The notes below the pieces were generated by a model. It was not told the origin of the DNA. It searched no databases and saw only the letters and a program-made list of their open reading frames with translations. Of a stretch of DNA of 8,768 nucleotides, positions 6,678 through 8,768 are shown in pieces. How positions within the stretch are numbered: the first letter of the stretch is position 1; the number at the start of each line of letters is the position of its first letter. This DNA comes from Micrococcales bacterium (lineage in GTDB: Bacteria; Actinomycetota; Actinomycetes; S36-B12): the NCBI GenBank assembly GCA_002728915.1, contig PBWE01000024.1:2210-10977 (forward strand), given 5' to 3'. The translations under genes were made by a program, and so were the position numbers.

Positions 6678-7232
6678 TCAGCTGCTATACACGTGCGGGG
6701 ACAGCGTCCCCACACACCGAAGATTTCGGTACCTCTGGGCGTAGTCGAGCCCGTACCCAACAACGAACTCATTGGGGATATCGAACCCGACGTACCTGGG
6801 TTCGACATCCACCTTGACGGCGTCTGGTTTACGCAGCAACGTGAAGATCTCGAGCGATGCCGGCTTGCGCGACCGAAGGTTCTTCAACAGCCACGACAGG
6901 GTGAGACCGGAATCGAGAATGTCTTCGACGATCAAGATGTCCCGACCGGCGACGTCCCCGTCCAGATCCTTCAGAATCCGGACCACGCCGCTGCTCGTCG
7001 TACCGGATCCGTACGACGACACCGCCATCCAGTCCATGTTGGCGTGAATGCTCAACGCCCGCGCGAGATCAGCCATCACCATGACAGCCCCGTTGAGCAC
7101 GCCGACGAGGAGAAGGTCTCGCCCCTGGTAGGCCTCGTCGATCTCGGCTGCGAGTTCCGCAATGCGGTCGCTGATCTGTTCCTCGGTCAGTAGTACGTGG
7201 GCGAGGTCTCCCTCGACGTTGTCAGGTTGCAC
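6678..7232 (-). CDS. hpt: Hypoxanthine (guanine) phosphoribosyltransferase
   Basis: This enzyme salvages hypoxanthine and guanine by joining them to PRPP, forming IMP and GMP. Its 184 residues are typical of the bacterial enzyme. Features are [21 protein letters not shown] (from residue 40), a flexible loop [11 protein letters not shown] (72-82), the PRPP-binding loop [10 protein letters not shown] (102-111) with the catalytic Asp107, and the purine-site region KPDAVK...[18 protein letters not shown] (135-164). The GTG at 7230-7232 is the first possible start, since a TGA immediately precedes it in frame; a GGAG site six bases upstream supports it. The gene overlaps tilS by 11 bases. Adjacency of tilS and hpt is widely conserved in bacteria, in many of which ftsH follows, as here. 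Confidence 0.97.
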   Translation of the reverse strand: MQPDNVEGDLAHVLLTEEQISDRIAELAAEIDEAYQGRDLLLVGVLNGAVMVMADLARALSIHANMDWMAVSSYGSGTTSSGVVRILKDLDGDVAGRDILIVEDILDSGLTLSWLLKNLRSRKPASLEIFTLLRKPDAVKVDVEPRYVGFDIPNEFVVGYGLDYAQRYRNLRCVGTLSPHVYSS

Positions 7233-8226
7233 TCATCTCTCCCGAAGATCCGCGGTGAAACGTAAGCCTTCCATACTCGACTCTCGCGGTGATCGCACCC
7301 GGCAATTGCGCTGGGCCTTGGCCTTTCCATGTCGAGATCATCGCTTCCACATGTTGCACGTGGTCGAAATCGAGAGAGTCCTCCGATTCCAGGACGGCCT
7401 GGTGCATCAGTCGAATGAGTCGGGTCCGAACGGCTCGAGGTTGGCCGGCGATCGCTTCGACCTCGACGCCGCACTCGTCATTCGTCACGTGAACCCAGCG
7501 GTCGAATGCTCCCTGTGCCCACGCCTCCAGCGCATCGGCATCGTCCGCGAGAAGGTGGGCCGAGCGCGCGAGTCCGGGAACGAAGCCCGGACCCAATCTC
7601 TCCTCCATCAGCGTCATTGCCTCTCGGACGCGCACGCGAGTGAACTCCGGATCGTGGTTGTGCGGGTCATCCCACGCCTCGACGCCCAGTGGCTCGAGGT
7701 ACTCGCGGGCGACGCGATGCACAACGTCGCGCGGCACATCGAGAAATGGTCGACACCACGGCGGGTCGCATGGTGTCATGGACGCAATGGACCGGGCTCC
7801 CGATCCGCGTGCCAACCGCAGGAGGACGGTCTCGGCTTGATCTTCTCGAGTGTGGGCAAGCAGTATCTGATTAATGCCGCGCTGCGACGCCACGTCCACG
7901 AGGGCAGCCCTGCGGGCTGTGCGGGCCGCCGCCTCCGGTCCCCCCCGGGTACCGACCTGCACACGTTCGATGACGACGTTGTCGATCCCCCACTGCCGGA
8001 CAACGTCCCCGGCATTGTGCGCAACGCGGGCCGAATCAGCCTGGAGTCCGTGGTCGACGATGACCACGTGCACCTCGTGGCCCACGCTCGGCAACGCCCA
8101 GGCCGCGCTAGCGACCAGGGCGAGCGAATCCGGCCCGCCGGAGCATCCGACGATCACCGGGGCGGGTTCGATGCAGTCAACGACCGCGCGCCGCAAACGT
8201 TGAGCCTCCGGGCTCACGTGTGTCAT
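7222..8226 (-). CDS. tilS: tRNA(Ile)-lysidine synthase
   Basis: TilS uses ATP to attach lysine to the wobble cytidine of the tRNA-Ile CAU anticodon, so that the tRNA reads AUA and accepts isoleucine. This 334-residue protein has the PP-loop ATPase motif SGGPDS (29-34), [13 protein letters not shown] (57-69), [13 protein letters not shown] (101-113), [20 protein letters not shown] (122-141), a RPFLDVPRD stretch (159-167) and [16 protein letters not shown] (186-201). These are in the family's normal order. It is shorter than E. coli TilS, as is common in actinobacteria, with a reduced C-terminal region. The ATG at 8224-8226 forms an ATGA overlap with the preceding gene's stop. The open frame extends upstream to 8418, but that part overlaps the metalloprotease gene in another frame and has no TilS similarity. 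Confidence 0.95.
   Translation of the reverse strand: MTHVSPEAQRLRRAVVDCIEPAPVIVGCSGGPDSLALVASAAWALPSVGHEVHVVIVDHGLQADSARVAHNAGDVVRQWGIDNVVIERVQVGTRGGPEAAARTARRAALVDVASQRGINQILLAHTREDQAETVLLRLARGSGARSIASMTPCDPPWCRPFLDVPRDVVHRVAREYLEPLGVEAWDDPHNHDPEFTRVRVREAMTLMEERLGPGFVPGLARSAHLLADDADALEAWAQGAFDRWVHVTNDECGVEVEAIAGQPRAVRTRLIRLMHQAVLESEDSLDFDHVQHVEAMISTWKGQGPAQLPGAITARVEYGRLTFHRGSSGEMSAT
7239..7242 (-). promoter_or_regulatory. Ribosome-binding site of hpt
   Basis: GGAG (in GGGAGAG) on the minus strand lies 6 bases before the GTG at 7232, within the last codons of tilS. It fixes the hpt start despite the 11-base overlap. Confidence 0.7.
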
Positions 8227-8768
8227 GCCGCAGCACCGCGCATTCGATCGAGCCATAGCGATGGTTCGCGGATCTCGCCAAGCGTCGGCACATTGCCCGG
8301 GTCGGCCCACACCCGATTCATCGCCGCCATGCCCCCATCGTTCACCACGGCGCGAACGAAGGCCGCTCCCTCGCGGTACTGACGAAGCTTTGCATCCATG
8401 CCGAGGACTCGTCGCCATACCGAATCGGCTCCGCGCGCATCGGCGGCTGACGACCGACGCGCCTCGAATCGTTCACGGATAACGTCCACGGAAGGAATGA
8501 CGCGCGGGCCGACCTCGTCCATCACTACATCCGCGTGCCCCTCCAGCAGGGACATGAAGGCCGTTATTTCTTCTACGACCGCACGCTGCTCGGCCGATTG
8601 CAGGGCAAACATCAGGTCGGGTGTCCGGCGTTGCCCAACGGCCGCCAGCACTTCGGTAAGGACAGCCCCCAGCCGATCCACAGGCGTGGTCTCGTCGAAC
8701 GCGTCGAGCGCCTTCATGACCAGACCCGTGAAGTGACCTTTCAGCCATGGAACGGCTCCGAACTGAAC
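8223..8768 (-). CDS. Zincin_2/DUF2342 putative metalloprotease, C-terminal part (cut by window edge)
   Basis: The frame stays open to the right edge, so the visible 181 residues are the C-terminal part of a longer protein (family members are usually 350 residues or more). It begins VQFGAVPWLKGHF, a stretch typical of the DUF2342 family. It continues with LLEGHADVVMDEVGPRVIPS, the characteristic putative metal-site region, and then RERFEARR, LGMDAKLRQYREGAAFV, and WADPGNVPTLGEI. These follow the family pattern closely. Such proteins are annotated as zinc-dependent metalloproteases or F420-biosynthesis-associated hydrolases, but their substrate is not established. An internal ATG at 8715-8717 should not be taken as the start, because conserved sequence continues upstream. 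In M. tuberculosis the same gene also precedes tilS and hpt. The stop overlaps the tilS start (ATGA). Confidence 0.92.
   Translation of the reverse strand, partial: VQFGAVPWLKGHFTGLVMKALDAFDETTPVDRLGAVLTEVLAAVGQRRTPDLMFALQSAEQRAVVEEITAFMSLLEGHADVVMDEVGPRVIPSVDVIRERFEARRSSAADARGADSVWRRVLGMDAKLRQYREGAAFVRAVVNDGGMAAMNRVWADPGNVPTLGEIREPSLWLDRMRGAAA

Noticed and set aside
5755..6744. Long open frame on the plus strand (about 330 codons)
   Set aside because: It is antisense to the AAA+ and N-terminal parts of ftsH. Its charged, His/Asp/Gln-rich translation resembles no protein I recognise.
7162..8382. Long open frame on the plus strand (about 400 codons)
   Set aside because: It lies opposite tilS and part of the metalloprotease gene, both with clear family motifs. 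Its translation is Arg/His/Pro-rich with no recognisable domain, as expected for a GC-rich antisense shadow.
8227..8418. Upstream extension of tilS to an earlier ATG at 8418
   Set aside because: The added residues are Arg/Gly-rich and unlike TilS, and the region is coding for the metalloprotease in another frame. The ATGA overlap at 8223-8226 gives a better start.
8715..8717. Internal ATG as the start of the rightmost gene
   Set aside because: The conserved family stretch VQFGAVPWLKGHF continues in frame upstream to the window edge, so the gene is truncated by the window and does not start here.

Overview
The window looks like part of a high-GC actinobacterial (Actinomycetota) chromosome. 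The clue is gene order on the minus strand: Zincin_2/DUF2342 metalloprotease, tilS, hpt, ftsH, folE, folP, folB, folK, DUF3180. Mycobacterium and Streptomyces have the same order, and DUF2342 and DUF3180 are actinobacterial families. A deep branch such as Acidimicrobiia is possible, but nothing here proves it. I see no tRNA, rRNA, CRISPR array, insertion sequence or phage gene.

Plus strand, 1-1429: the 3' end of a gene that is probably a MidA/NDUFAF7-type (DUF185) methyltransferase overlaps by 4 bases a complete gene for a divergent homologue of NuoD, the 49-kDa quinone-site subunit of respiratory complex I. This homologue keeps the residues that in true NuoD lie near Fe-S cluster N2, including the arginine that NDUFAF7 methylates in mitochondria. 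It has lost the quinone-contacting Tyr and Asp and about eight residues beside the Asp. This pair is the most unusual part of the window.

Minus strand, 8768 down to 1433: ten genes packed head to tail. In order of transcription these are the metalloprotease C-terminus (cut by the window edge), tilS (tRNA-Ile lysidine synthase), hpt (purine salvage), ftsH (membrane AAA+ protease), folE-folP-folB-folK (four enzymes of dihydropterin/folate synthesis), a DUF3180 membrane protein, and a 99-residue protein of unknown function. Four junctions overlap (4, 11, 4 and 4 bases) and the others are 2-18 bases apart. The exception is an 83-base gap between hpt and ftsH, which can form two adjacent GC-rich hairpins. 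The layout implies one long transcriptional unit with extensive translational coupling. The last minus-strand gene and the NuoD-like gene converge with 3 bases between their stop codons.

Functionally, the minus-strand block is housekeeping: tRNA decoding, nucleotide salvage, membrane protein quality control and folate supply (FolE makes dihydroneopterin triphosphate from GTP, FolB and FolK process the pterin, FolP joins it to p-aminobenzoate). The plus-strand pair appears to be a separate unit related to complex I. No stretch longer than 300 bases lacks a gene.
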